Shown here piece by piece: positions 11,301-22,200 of a DNA stretch of 64,000 bases. This DNA is from Gautieria morchelliformis (Eukaryota > Basidiomycota > Agaricomycetes > Gomphales > Gomphaceae), in assembly GCA_015179125.1 (NCBI GenBank), contig WHVA01000487.1, positions 1 to 64,000 of the forward strand, in the 5' to 3' direction. The first letter of the stretch is position 1. Each line of letters starts with the position of its first letter. The translations under genes and the position numbers were made by a program. Under the pieces are notes generated by a model that did no database searches, was not told where the DNA came from, and worked only from the letters and a program-made list of their open reading frames with translations.

Positions 11301-12628
11301 AGGGCGGGTTCGAAATAGTCGAGAGCCGTGCCTCGGAGATAGGAAAGGGCGTAATTGACCTTTCGTTCGTCGTCGGGACGATCACGGAAGTTGAGTTGAA
11401 GCTGGACCAGAAATGGCTGGAGCTTCTTGGGGTCGGAACCGTCGAATTGGTCTGGTTCGCGGACTTTGGTCTTGGGGCGTGGTGGTGCTTGGGCCGGGCG
11501 CTGGAGTTGTCCGGCTAGCATGGCGATGGCTTGTGCAAGATCCGGAACTGGCGCGGGCGGAACTGGGTTGGCGGGAATCTGAGGTGGAATTTGAGGTGGA
11601 GGACCGCCTGGGGGACCGCCGGGTGGGCCGCCATGAGGGCCGCCTGGAGGTGGTCCTGGTGGAGGTAGTGGTGGTGGAGCTGGGCATCGGAATGACGCTG
11701 CTGTTTGTTAGCCGCTGCTACTCGTCGAGTTTCCGTCATAGTCGGGATTGTCATCGGGATTAGCGTCGGGAACTTCTTTGAATCATTGCGGAAATGCATC
11801 GGAGAGCTCATCGTCGGCACGAGAGCTGCCTGAAGGTTCCGCGTGCCTTGGTGCTGCAGATCTAAGACTGCCAAAATAAGAGAGAGCTTCGACAGCTCCT
11901 GCTCGAGCTGAAGTGGCTGTGGTACGAGGAGGCATAGCGATAGTTATCGGGTGGGAATCAGATAATACTGTTACGTATCGAGATTTCCGCTAGGTTGGAA
12001 CTGGAAAGGACAGCGGCTTCAACTTATAGGTTGCGCCCCCAATGAACTATCGTCCTAAGTATTTTGGAAATGGGTCAGAAGTCGGAAAGTACTGAACTAG
12101 AGGTTGGTTGGAACTTGAGCCAGAACTGAGGCGGAAGGCGGAAGACGGGAGGCGGAGAGACTGAGGTCTTGCTAGACTCGCTGTGCTAAGAACAGGAGAT
12201 GGAGCGAAGGAAATCAAGTATCGAAGGTGATTATCTGATTGCAGAATAAGAGACATACATGATAGGCTTTTATACAAAGAGCTGGGACAACAGGTAATGA
12301 TATGGTACTAAGCAAATTCCGGAGGAAGCGGAAGTCGAGTAGACAATGCGTGGGAACTAACTAATTGGGAACAATGGGACTACAAGGGGGGTTCAGGGTA
12401 AGGTAGAACAATGGCAAAGAACCAGGGGTCGGGAAAACATATCTGACAACGAAACACAAGAGGGCCGGACATATGGTCTTAATGAACGGTGAGGTGGGTC
12501 CGGTGGGTCCAAGTAATAGAGTCGAAAGAACAAGGGAAATGAACAAGGGGCGGGACGTCAGAAATATCGGAGGGGCAGAAAGTGTTGCGGAACTGAAGGT
12601 CGGAAGTCGGAAATGAACGGTCATAACA
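8345..12628 (-). mobile_element. Ty3/Gypsy element G-3 (decayed, 3' truncated)
   Basis: Reading on the minus strand from 12,628: an LTR (12,043-12,628), a leader with a G-rich primer-site-like sequence, and gag at about 11.94-10.55 kb with a CCHC knuckle (CLFCGKGGHVACDC) near 10.66 kb. Then come a retropepsin-like region at about 10.37-10.0 kb, reverse transcriptase at about 9.7-8.9 kb and RNase H at about 8.8-8.35 kb with TDHKNLEYF. Integrase and the 3' LTR are missing. The LTR lies inside another Gypsy RT fragment, so G-3 is the younger of the two. It carries several breaks and is a fossil. Confidence 0.85.
12043..12628 (-). repeat. 5' LTR of G-3
   Basis: A 586-bp repeat has, in element sense, a TGTTATGACCG start at 12,628 and a GTTCA end at 12,043, next to the leader. 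The leader and LTR edge (about 11,993-12,065) recur as a short copy at about 14,005-14,090, which supports the boundary. No second LTR is present, so the far end is set only by TG/CA termini and by where the flanking Gypsy RT similarity stops. Confidence 0.65.
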
Positions 12629-13590
12629 ATTGTTTGGACTTTGCCTTCAGACATGGTAAATCCATCGGCAGAGAGCATATACCCGAGGAATTCCACGGAG
12701 TCATGGTGCCATTCGCATTTATCGGGTTTGGCGTAGAGGCCGTGTTTCCGAAGACGCCGCAATACTCCACGGACGTGTTCCCTATGTTTGACCGGGTCAT
12801 CGGAGTAGATGAGTATGTCGTCAAGGTACACGACGACGCATACATCAAGCATATCTCTGAAGACGACATTCATGAAACGTTGAAAGACTGCAGGACCATT
12901 GGTAAGGCCGAACAGCATGACCAGCCATTCGAAAGAGCTGTACCGTACCGGGTCCGGAAAGTTGTTTTCCACTCATTGCCTTCGGCGACTTGGACAAGAT
13001 GGAATGCATGCTGAAGGTCGATTTTCGTATAGATCCGAGCCTTTCAGGGTGCATCCAACAAGTCGGTAATCAACGGAAGTGGATAGCAATCTTTCTTCAC
13101 AATCTTGTTGAGTGCTCAGAAATTGACACAAAGCCGAAGTTCACTGCTCTTCTTTTTGACAAAGAGGATGGGGGCTCCATGCGAAGACCGAGTGGGCCGA
13201 ATGTAACCCATATTCAAATGCTCATCTATGAATTCCCAGAGCGTGGCAAGCTCCAAGGTAGAGAGTGAATATAACGGAGGTTGAGGGGCGTAGCACCATC
13301 CTCCAGAGCGATCTTGAGATAGTAGGGTCGGTGTGGAGCCAAGGTATCAGCTTTGGACTTGCTGAACACATCCGCGAAGTCGTGATACTCTGGCGGGATA
13401 TCCTTGAGGTCCACGGGTTCGGATTTTGTGGAAGCCAAGCTGGCCGAAGCCTCGTTCTCGGGCATCGCCAGATTTATCTGGAAGCACTGGGAGCCCTCTA
13501 ACTTGCAGGCATGGTAAAATGCCGCAGCATTAAGGAGTGTAACCCAAGGAGCCTCCAGACTCGGGGGTATCTCGGCCGTTGCATGAGGGC
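12629..13590 (-). mobile_element. Gypsy protease/RT fragment (second decayed element)
   Basis: Minus-strand translation from about 13.59 down to 12.63 kb gives the end of a protease/linker region followed by reverse transcriptase. The catalytic strand reads VVYLDDILIYS and the following segment is HREHVRGVLRRLRKHGLYAKPDKCEW. G-3 inserted into this RT. The piece is truncated on both sides and carries a few breaks. It is an old fossil. Confidence 0.8.
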
Positions 13591-13756
13591 TCCAACACCT
13601 GGCGTCCTGGCAGGAATGATGCGAATAGCGAATGCGAAAGCAGTATGGCGATGAATATTTTGGCAAGATATTCGCCAGTTCAGGAAGTCGTTCGCTGGTT
13701 CGGGAAGTCATTCGCCTTGTGCTGAGGGATGATTCGCAGAATAAGCAAATCATGAC
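13590..13756 (-). repeat. Fragment of the GCGAAT-rich dispersed repeat
   Basis: About 165 bp match 25,790-25,955 closely, in the same orientation on the given strand, including the shared start CACCTGGCGTCCTGG and several GCGAATA-type motifs. In minus sense it begins TGTCATGATT. It is probably an LTR-end fragment of the repeat family that also occupies 17.7-18.8 and 24.0-26.2 kb. Confidence 0.7.
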
Positions 13757-14000
13757 AGGTAGTCCTTTTCTTCTATGTCCACACCAAAAGTAGCTAACTC
13801 CCCCTTTTTGACTCGTAGTCCATCAAGGAATTCACGCACATTTGCCTTGTCAGGGCATCTCAATTCCATGAAATGGCTACGAAGGTCCACCTGAGCAAAT
13901 GCTCCCTTGGATGAGAATTCTTTGACGATGATTGCCCATCGGTCTGGTAGGGATGGATTGCTGTGTATGTGGATAAGAGTGGAGTTGTTACATATTGGAA
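13757..14000 (-). mobile_element. Copia gag-type fragment
   Basis: Minus-strand translation gives a stretch typical of the Copia gag helical domain: DRWAIIVKEFSSKGAFAQ, then DLRSHFMELRCP, then REFLDGLRVKKGELATFGVD. Only about 80 residues survive, with no RT or integrase attached. It is a fossil scrap. Confidence 0.65.
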
Positions 14001-14004
14001 ATCC

Positions 14005-14090
14005 CAGAGGTCGGAACTAGAAAGGACAACGGCTTCAACTTATGTGTTGCGCCCCTGATGAACTACCGTCCTAAGTATTTTGGATTTACA
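14005..14090 (-). repeat. Short copy of the G-3 leader and LTR edge
   Basis: About 85 bp match 11,993-12,065 (AAAGGACAACGGCTTCAACT, then the TGAACTACCGTCCTAAGTAT edge) at roughly 88% by eye. The similarity stops after the first part of the LTR. It shows that another G-3-family copy was once here. Confidence 0.7.
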
Positions 14091-14094
14091 GCGC

Positions 14095-14435
14095 TTTGCA
14101 GTACGTAAGGCGGGCGCTTGTTTTGCTTCCTTTATTCGGTGGCCAAAATTAAAACAGCTGTAGAATAGCTAGTTCTCCATGGATTCAATCCAAATTTGAA
14201 ATACAAGGTTATATGACCTTATATGAGGGCACAGTACCCTAACATTGATGTAAATCAACTGGTAAAAAATTCGCATTTTTGGCCAGCTGCACCTGGACTA
14301 GAATGTCAATTGCAAGCTGAATACGTGCCAGAACCAATAACTTGTTGACAGATCATGTACTCAGGACATATGTTGAGGGATTAAACTGCATTTAAGCTTT
14401 ATATATGTCACAGACTAATTATATTCACAAAATAA
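14095..14435. other. Unassigned sequence
   Basis: About 340 bp of moderately AT-rich DNA separate the retroelement scraps from the minisatellite. I see no convincing coding frame, repeat match or structural RNA in it. Confidence 0.5.
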
Positions 14436-14439
14436 ATGA

Positions 14440-15500
14440 GTCGAGCGGCAGGCACAACAGCAGCGACGGGGAGACTTGATGAGCGATGCACGCATCGCGC
14501 TCCCACCCGTCCTGCGCATGCGAGAGAAGGTGCTGCAGTCCCCTTGAGTGCAGAGTGTCAAGCACCCACTAGGAGTGTGGGGCGACGTGGACCAGGAGCG
14601 CGAGGCGAGCTTGAAAAGGAGCGCGGGGTGACGTGGACCACTAGGGGCATGGGGCGATATCAAGAAAGGGCACGGGTGATGTCGAGAAGGAGCGGGGTGA
14701 TGTGGACCACCAGGTGCGTGGGGCAATGCGTACCAGCCAGGAGCGCCGAGTGACATGGACCCACCAGGAGCGTGGCAACGTGGACCAGGAGCATGGCAAC
14801 GTGGACCAGGAGCATGGCAACGTGGACCAGGAGCATGGCAACGTGGACCAGGAGCATGGCAACGTGGACCAGGAGCATGGCAATGTGGACCAGGAGCATG
14901 GCAACGTGGACCAGGAGCGTGGCGACGAGTCGGAACGGCAGGCGCAGTAGCAGCGATGGGGAGACTCGAAGAGAGACACGTGGGAAGGTTCTGGATGGAG
15001 ACAGGTCCATCAGGTGAGACGTATATCTAATGAATGAAACTTAACAACATACACGCACACGCGCAGCCATCGCCACATGCGATGAGGGCAGAGTATGCAC
15101 TTCCCACCCCAATCTTCCGCACCTCCTCGGTGACCCAGCCCTCCCCAGGCTGTGTGATCTGCAAGACAGTTTCGATGGACATTATGTGACCTCATCACAG
15201 AGTGTTTCTCCTCCCAAGGTGGATCACCATTGACATCATATCCTCACGTGCCCGCCCCATGACGCAGGCCCAAGTCGCCACCCCCGGGCTCACAGCGCGG
15301 GAGCGTCGTGAGCTGGCTGGTACGTCGGCCCTGGGGTGGATCTGTTGCGGGGATGCGTGGTGAAGCTGCAGGAGCTCGAGCTCAGTGCGGGGGAGCCACA
15401 GGTGATGTGGACCCACCAGGAGCGTGAGGCGATGTGGACCAGGAGGAGCGCGAGGCGACATGGACCAGGAGTGCGGGACAAGTCGGAGCGGCAGGAGCAG
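14440..15500. repeat. Minisatellite locus with a 21-bp core and longer-range repetition
   Basis: Seven consecutive 21-bp units with consensus GTGGACCAGGAGCATGGCAA plus C run from 14,780 to 14,926. Looser relatives with GTGGACC and CACCAGGAGCGTG motifs lie at 14,590-14,780 and 15,405-15,475. A longer motif (CGGCAGGC or CGGCAGGA, then CAGCAGCGA-like sequence, then GGGGAGACT) recurs near 14,447 and 14,934, and in part near 15,485. The array therefore sits inside a larger unit of about 500 bp. Because the unit is a multiple of three and has no stop, several frames stay open on both strands, so long open frames here are not evidence of a gene. The stretch between 15,010 and 15,300 has no recognisable feature. 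Confidence 0.85.
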
Positions 15501-15519
15501 CAGCATCGAAGTTGGGGAT

Positions 15520-15950
15520 TGGCGTCAAACTAGGACCGGCTTGCTTCAGGTAGAAAAACTTGGTAATGTCGGTTTCTAGACACAAGTCTTTCCATTCCTT
15601 GAGGGGAGCACCTGCGCAGAGTTGATAAAATATGTGGTAGTTACGCTCAATCTCAGGCTGGAAGACGAGCCAAGAGCACTCTAGCAGATAAGTGCGTATG
15701 CGCTTGCCAACAATCTCTTGTTTCCCATCAAAGAGAATCTATAGCTTGATAAGTAGATGTGTAGTCCACCCTGATAGAGCGTACTTGGCTGAATGTACGT
15801 TCTGAATCTGGGGGAGTTATCGTTGCGAGGGGTTATAGCGTTACCGAATGCCTCTAAGATGGGATTGGTCCCAAGAATTTGCTGTTCGACTTCGCTCGAC
15901 TCGTCCAAAGATATTTTGGTGCGAGACTTTCCACTCATATACAGTACCAT
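15520..15950 (-). pseudogene. Class V myosin motor-domain pseudogene fragment
   Basis: Minus-strand translation matches the myosin head. First comes [19 protein letters not shown] with [10 protein letters not shown], then RNDNSPRF (the switch I region, where NNNSSRFGK is usual). After a frame change follow [15 protein letters not shown] and ERNYHIFYQLCAGAPLKE, then LETDITKFFYLKQAGPS. The sequence LCAGAPLKE followed by a DITKFHYL-like block is typical of fungal class V myosins, cargo motors on actin. Only about 140 of some 750 motor residues remain. The frame is lost between the switch I block and FDGKQEIVG, and RYLLEKSR is altered. There is no visible intron in this stretch. The neighbours are a minisatellite and a mariner element, so it is probably a transposed or retro-copied scrap rather than the locus of the working gene. 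Confidence 0.85.
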
Positions 15951-16047
15951 GTGACAAACACGAGTTCTCGGAGTTTCAACACATGTTTGGCACCTCATGC
16001 CACAACCACCCAACCTACGTCCTGTTCATCAGCACTACTGTAAATAG

Positions 16048-17155
16048 CTGAGGGAACGGGTCATCTACCAGAAATTCAAACTAGGCAATAGTACTACTGA
16101 CATCGCGATTGACTTAGATATGTCGCTGGTAGTAGTACAGCGAATCATCACACTCTGGCACGATGTCGGTGATGTAATCAACGCTCCCCAGAAGCTCTCA
16201 CATGCACCACTGATGACTGCAGCTCAAGAGGAGGTAAGTTATCTATGGGTGTGTCTCATTCTGTCTGATACAAATGCAGTTTCTAATCGCACTGCTTGAG
16301 CATTCTCCATACTTATATCTTGACGAGCTTGCGGAGGAACTGGAAGTACAGCATGGCATCATTGTTAGTATATCAACTATCTGGAGATCGTTGCAACGAC
16401 TTGGGCTGCGACGCAAAAAGGTATGTTCTTACTTTTACATAACTCGGCCAGCAGCTAATATGTCTCTCACTGAAAAGCTTTCTAAGGCTGCTGCAGAGTG
16501 TTGTGAAACCTCTAGGACAGCTTTTCAATGGGCCATAGGTGCCGAGTCACCTGAACGACTTGTGTACACCAATGAAAGCGCTATCGACCTTCGAACAACA
16601 TATCGACTCATGGGGTGGAGCTACAAGGGGCGTAGAGCCCGCGTTAAGGCAAAGTTTGGAAGGGGTGAACGGTAAGTACATGATCTATCTTATACATGTA
16701 ATACCCTTCTTATGAACCGTGTAGATATTCACTACTGCCGGCCTTGTCGCAGGATGGCATTATCTACAGCGATATCAAGATTGGTTCATATGACAGTAAT
16801 TCATTTATAGATTACCTTGAAGGGCTCCTAGAACACATGAATCCATATCCGGCACCTCGAAGTGTTCTGGTACTCAATAACTGCAGGATTCATCATGTGC
16901 CAGGGGTAAGGGGGTTGTGTGCTGCTCGGTATGTTGCCTCTGCATTCATTCCTCTATCTGCAGCTGATATTATTTTTCAGAGGTGTAAAAATCATGTATT
17001 TGCCTCCTTATTCACCCGATCTCAACCCCATCGAAGAAGTGTTTTCTTTCATCAAGTCATACCTCCGCCAGCATGGTGACCGGTTTTGCCAGGATATGTT
17101 ATTGCGTGTTCTGACACAACAAAGGTATTACTTTTTTCGTACCAGATGGCACTGA
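16048..17155 (+). mobile_element. Tc1/mariner-superfamily transposase gene, probably inactive
   Basis: Five exons join in frame: 16,048-16,233, 16,280-16,420, 16,478-16,671, 16,725-16,928 and 16,981-17,155, with 46-57 bp GT-AG introns. A first exon is probably missing or lies upstream of an acceptor at 16,047. The product opens with a helix-turn-helix region (LRERVIYQKFKLGNSTTDIA). It continues with a second HTH (LYLDELAEELEVQHGIIVS) and a DDE core. Core landmarks are VYTNESAIDLRTTYR, VLVLNNCRIHH and [20 protein letters not shown]. In the family the first two blocks usually carry aspartates (DES and MDN); here both are asparagine, while the final acidic residue is present. I infer loss of catalysis. 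No terminal inverted repeats were found by eye. It is a plain DNA transposon remnant. Confidence 0.85.
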
Positions 17156-17239
17156 CACTGACGAGACTCGCACCCGGATCAACATAACATCCCATACTTC
17201 ATTCTATACGCTCATTGAGACCCTTCATGATGCGATCAG

Positions 17240-17655
17240 CTGTTCCGGTGTCAAATTGAAGCCGAAGCTGAAGTACAAGCTTACACGTGTTACCAAAGCG
17301 ATGCTCATGCGGCTCCAGTCTGTAGAAGACTGGGAGGGCTTGAAGGAGGAGATAGAAGCTATGCAAGGAAAGAAAAAAAACCAATCTTCTGTTGCTGTTG
17401 ATATTATTGTTCCCAATGACATAAGTTTTTCTAGCTTTTCATCGTCAGTTCTCTAACTATTGGTAAAGTACATGGAGTCACTCCATCACACATTGGGTAA
17501 AGGGAAGAACGCCAACAAGAAGGGCACCAGCACCACCAAGGGACGTGGCGGCCGCACATGGAAAGAAATGAAAATTACCGACTTGAATGCGTCAGATGAT
17601 GAAAGATCGGTCATTTCTGATGATGACCACAGTCGAATGTCAGCCAAAGAATGAG
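17240..17655 (+). CDS. Unrecognised coding remnant, basic/acidic low-complexity tail
   Basis: I do not recognise this gene. One frame reads KPKLKYKLTRVTKAMLMRL and SVEDWEGLKEEIEAMQGKKK. It is probably joined through a short intron near 17,400-17,455 to a frame reading KYMESLHHTLGKGKNANKKG, then GRGGRTWKEMKITDLNASDD and a stop near 17,652. The first part looks helical and the second is basic and then acidic, as in many nuclear or element-encoded fungal proteins. No start codon or conserved domain is evident. It follows the mariner gene on the same strand but is not part of a transposase I know. It could be the 3' part of a truncated gene. Confidence 0.35.
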
Positions 17656-17744
17656 GTGCCTTACAGGCATTGAAGGAAGCCCTCAAGCCATGTGACCTGA
17701 ACACCTGCTGCAATGAGCGCTGTAAGGTCGATAAGCAAGGTGTG

Positions 17745-18782
17745 CATCATAGAACCCATCATCTGTTAAACTCCCACTCCATGACAGACCCACATGCTCA
17801 GGATGCATTCGGATAGTGTCAGTTGCAGCCTCCATGCAGGTTGGACTCACTGGGACTCGTACCACTGCAGCGCAGGACGAATTAGCTTCGCTGAAGTTTT
17901 CACTACACAGTTGTCATGACACATTCATTTCTTGTACCAAGCTATCCCTGTTTTCCCTTTCACCACTCTTCCATGTTCGCTCGGCTTCGCTCCATTCACT
18001 CCTTGCTTGATTCACTCTTTGCCACATTCGCCAAATGACCATTCACTACTTGCATCATTCGCCAGTAGCCATGTCATCAAACACAATCGACATCCTTTAC
18101 CTGGATTGATGGTTCATCACTGGTCCTATCATGAAGTGCAAGGAGGTGCAGGCTGTCATGACTCATTTATTTCTTGTACCCAGCTATCCCTGTTGTCCCT
18201 TTCACCACTCTTCCATGTTCGCGTGTCTTCGCTCCATTCACTCCTCGCTCCATTCACTATTCGCCACATTCGCCATATGACCATTCGCTACTCGCATCAT
18301 TCGCCAGCAGGCACACCATCAAACACAATCGACATCCTTTACCTGGGTTGATGGTTCATCACTGGTCCCATCATCTTCTCAACTCAACCCCCTTTGGGTG
18401 TTCCTATGTCCAGAATGCATTCGCGGGGCATCCTACCCATAGGTCATGTGGGACCAACCCAGCAGATGAAGAGTCCGTGCAGGGTGGTGTATATGCAGGT
18501 CCAAGGCGTGTTTTCGTACATAGGGGCCTTCGCCTTCTTTCCTCTCCGTCGTTTCATGTTCGCACCCCTCTTCCATTCTATTGGATGTCTATTCCATCTA
18601 TTATGTATCCTGACCATGCACCCCTATCCAACCCTGACTCCAGACGGCCTCTTTCCTATTCGCTAGCACTGTATGAGCATTCGGTATAAGTAGTCTACAT
18701 TCGCATGTATATTCTCCAGTTTAATTATCATACGTCCATCTTGTGCAAACTTGACCTTGCTGTGATCATCGTCTTGAGCCTT
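17745..18782 (+). repeat. GCGAAT-rich dispersed repeat, plus-strand copy
   Basis: About 1.04 kb match the reverse complement of roughly 24,780-25,790 at around 90% by eye. Within it a unit of about 240 bp is tandemly duplicated (about 17,925-18,130 and 18,160-18,365), each beginning TGTCATGAC and containing CATTCGCCA-type motifs. Many ATTCGC/GCGAAT motifs mark the family. It ends abruptly at the 5' LTR of Copia C-1. TG starts and the lack of coding suggest a long LTR or a part of one, but I could not define matching termini. Confidence 0.75.
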
Positions 18783-19269
18783 TGTTGGGTGCATTTATGC
18801 TCCTGCACCAAAATCAAGCATAATATATTCAATTTATTGTGTGGTGTTTCAATATTTTCTCATACTGTTCTTGTACCATGCATCCATTTCTCTGCTTATT
18901 TTCGAAATTTTCCAGTCACTCTCTATCTCTCCATTTCATTCTGTTATTTCTACTTTTACAGGCGGCTGCACCCAGCGGAGTTTGAAATGACTTCGACGCG
19001 CGAGCCCTTGGGCGCTAAAGGGCCGGGTGCAAGTATATGCCTTCTGAGACAGGATTACACTCCTCTCTCAGTGACAATAAATTCACTGAGAGAGGCGAGT
19101 AGTATTCTTCATATTTACATAGCATGTTGACTGAAAATCATGTAGTATATTTGATTCTAGGTATTGTATTAATACATCAGTGACAATAAATTCACTGAGA
19201 GAGTATATTTGATTCTAGCTTTCTAAGAACTCTACCGAACCTTCCCTGCCATAGCCCTAGTTGCTAACA
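18783..19269 (+). repeat. 5' LTR of Copia C-1
   Basis: The 487-bp LTR has inverted TGTTGG...TAACA-type ends. It contains a 13-bp perfect stem at 19,062-19,074 and 19,083-19,095 whose 8-base loop includes AATAAA. A shorter repeat of the same hairpin lies near 19,171-19,200. A 16-bp sequence, GTATATTTGATTCTAG, occurs twice. Confidence 0.9.
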
Positions 19270-22200
19270 AGGGTTATGGGCCCCGCAGACACTTCGCAGA
19301 AGCTTTTGGGTGTGGAGAAGCTTGCAACAGATGGAAGTAATTGGCCTCTGTGGCGAGCTACTCTCACAAGTTATTTTGAGTCCAAAAATCTACTCAGGCA
19401 TATAGAAGGGAGAGCCATTCGACCTCCTGATCCTCCAGTCATGCCCCCAGGCCATATTCTCACAGAAGCTGAGGAAACTCAGATAGAGACGGCTGAGGAG
19501 AAGCTGGAGAAATATCTTGCCAGAGAAGGACAGGCAAAAACCCAAATAATCGTCTCAGTGTCAGAGTCACTAGCTCTGATGCTACAGAAGAGACATACAG
19601 CAAAAGAAGTCTGGGATGCATTGGTCAATGAGATGACCAAAAAGCCCAAGATGGTCCTCACCAACCTACAGAGACAGCTTCGCAGTATGAGGTGTCCTGA
19701 GGATGGAGACTTGAGAGATCACTTGGACAAGGCCCAAGACCTCTATGCTCGTCTCAATGAGATGGGAGCCAGAATTTCTGAAGGAGAGTTCACCGACATT
19801 ATCCTTGCATCACTTCCACCCTCCTATGAGGCAGTTATGAATGCCCTTACCACGTCGCTCGAAGAATGTGGAATGCCCTTAGTGCCTGATGATATTATCA
19901 GAGTACTAAAGGCTCAATACGACAGGAGAAAGACCCTCAATATTTCACAAGAAGAGCAGGCATTTATTGGTTCATCTACGAAAGGGCAGAAGGGTCGGAA
20001 AGACCCGAAGGTGCCTGCATGCACTAATTGCCACAAGCCTGGACATGCTATAGAGAGTTGCTGGGCTAAAGGAGGTGGTAAAGAAGGCCAGGGGCCACGT
20101 CAGAAGAAGAAAGCGAAAGCCAAAAAGAAGAAGGGCAAAGCCAAGGCGAATGTTGCCGAAGAAGTGTCCTCTGAGGAGGATGAGAGTGGCAGTCCAGCCG
20201 CTTTCGCCAACTTCGACTGCTCTAATTTGAGTAGTTTATCTCTGGACACTGTTGTTATTCTCGACACTGGAACGACCCACATATGACCCCTCACAAGAAT
20301 TTATTGAGGGATTACAGTCCATTCTCACAGCCGCGCACAATTCGTGCAGCCAACAAAGGCACTTTTGATGCCTTCGGTTCAGGCTCACTCGTGCTATCTA
20401 ACAAGGTTGGAGATAAGACTGTGAACATTACATTGAAGGATACGTTCTACCCGCCAAAAATGGCTGTTACCCTGATCTCGATCGGCCGGTGCGATGATGC
20501 AGGCTATAACACACAAATAGTGATCAGAAATGCACAATATCCAATCGTAAAGGCAGGATATTGATGCAAGCACCGAAGCTGAATGGCTTATATCGATTTG
20601 ATTTACAACACACAAGTGCCGAAGCGCATGTATGCGCATCAGCCATGGAAATACATCAAAAAATGGGGCATATTTCACAAAAGTCCCTACAGCATTTGCT
20701 CAACCGTGGCATGATATTAGGCATTGAATTGAGCTCAAAAGGTGACAAGGTTGTTTGCGATGCGTGCATTCAGGCGAAGATTGCACGCAAATCACTTCCT
20801 CAGGAACCCAGAAGCCGATCATCAAAATTCGGTGACAGAATTTATTCTGATGTCTGGGGACCAGCGAGACACTCCACAATTGACAAGAAATCCTATTATG
20901 TATCTTTCATCGACGACTATCAAGGGAATCGGTTATCTATTTGATGGCAAACAAATCGGAAGCGTTTTCAAAATACAAACTCTACGAGGCTTTGATGCTT
21001 CGACAGAGGAACGTGCACATCAAAGCACTTGTTTCCGACAGAGGGGGCGAATATACAAGCTCGGATTTTGAACAGCATTTAGCCAAGCAAGGCACGAAGC
21101 ATCGGTTAACCGTGCACGACACCCCAGAGTCAAATGGTGTTGCTGAACGTTTAAACCGAACTCTAGTTGAAAGAGCTCGTGCCATGCTATTGGAATCAAG
21201 TCTTCCTAAGACTCTATGGGGGCATGCAATTTTGCATGCCAACTATCTTAGGAATCGGACACACACAAGAGCTTTGCCAGACAAAACCCCTTTTGAAATG
21301 ATCCATCACGAGAAACCGAACCTGAAAGACATACACGTGTGGGGAATTGAAGTCTACGTTAAAGTCAAAGAGGGAGACAAACTAGCAGCCCGTGCCAAAA
21401 GAGCTCGGTGGATAGGAATCTCTGGACAGAGCCATGGTCACTGCATCTACTGGCCTGACTCTCAGAAGGTTTCTGTCGAGCGGAATGTTATATTTGACTC
21501 AGAGATGAAGGGGGGCAAAGCTCCAATCATTTCTATTGAAGAGTCACAGCTACCTACGTCCAGAAAAATGATACAGGCCATCTCGGCGCCAGCACCTATG
21601 CCTAGTCGCTTAGTCAGCGAGGAGGCAAAGATCGAGGAAATTGATGATGATGAACCAGAGGACCGTCTGAAAGAGCTGCAACCCAGTCAGACTGTTGATG
21701 TCAGACCTAAAGAAGCTGCTCCAACAAGGAGAAGCGAGAGAATCCGTCAGCAGCAGGTGCAGCCGGCCCCAAGTGGTCCCGTAACAAGATCTCAAACTAA
21801 GAGACATGCTGGTGCAGATATCACTACACTAGCTTACGAGGACATTGAGGACCATCAAGACAAATTATTCGAACAAGATTTATCCTCTGTCACTGACGGC
21901 ATCAGTGATTATAACCTTGCCATCAGTACACTTTCGACCTCCGATCAAAACAAAGATAAGGTGCTGCCGGGTTTGAATCAGACTGAGCCTAGCAATGCAG
22001 ATGAAGCCTTAAATGATCCTATGTGGAAAGCATTGATGGATAAAGAGTACAAGGTGCTACTCGACAAAGGTGTATGGGAAGTGGTTAAACCACCTCCTGG
22101 GGCAAATATTGTCGGAAATAGATGGGTATTCCTCTGGAAACGCAATCCAGAAGGTGAACCCATCACACCTAGATCGAGGATGGTCGCCCAAGGCTTTACA

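Noticed and set aside
14780-14926. Regular short repeats resembling a CRISPR array
   Set aside because: The units are directly adjacent with no unique spacers, and the window is eukaryotic.
14700-15030. Several long overlapping open frames with seven-residue repeats on both strands
   Set aside because: The 21-bp unit has no stop in most frames, so any frame stays open. There is no start context, intron or conserved feature, so I call it a minisatellite, not a protein.
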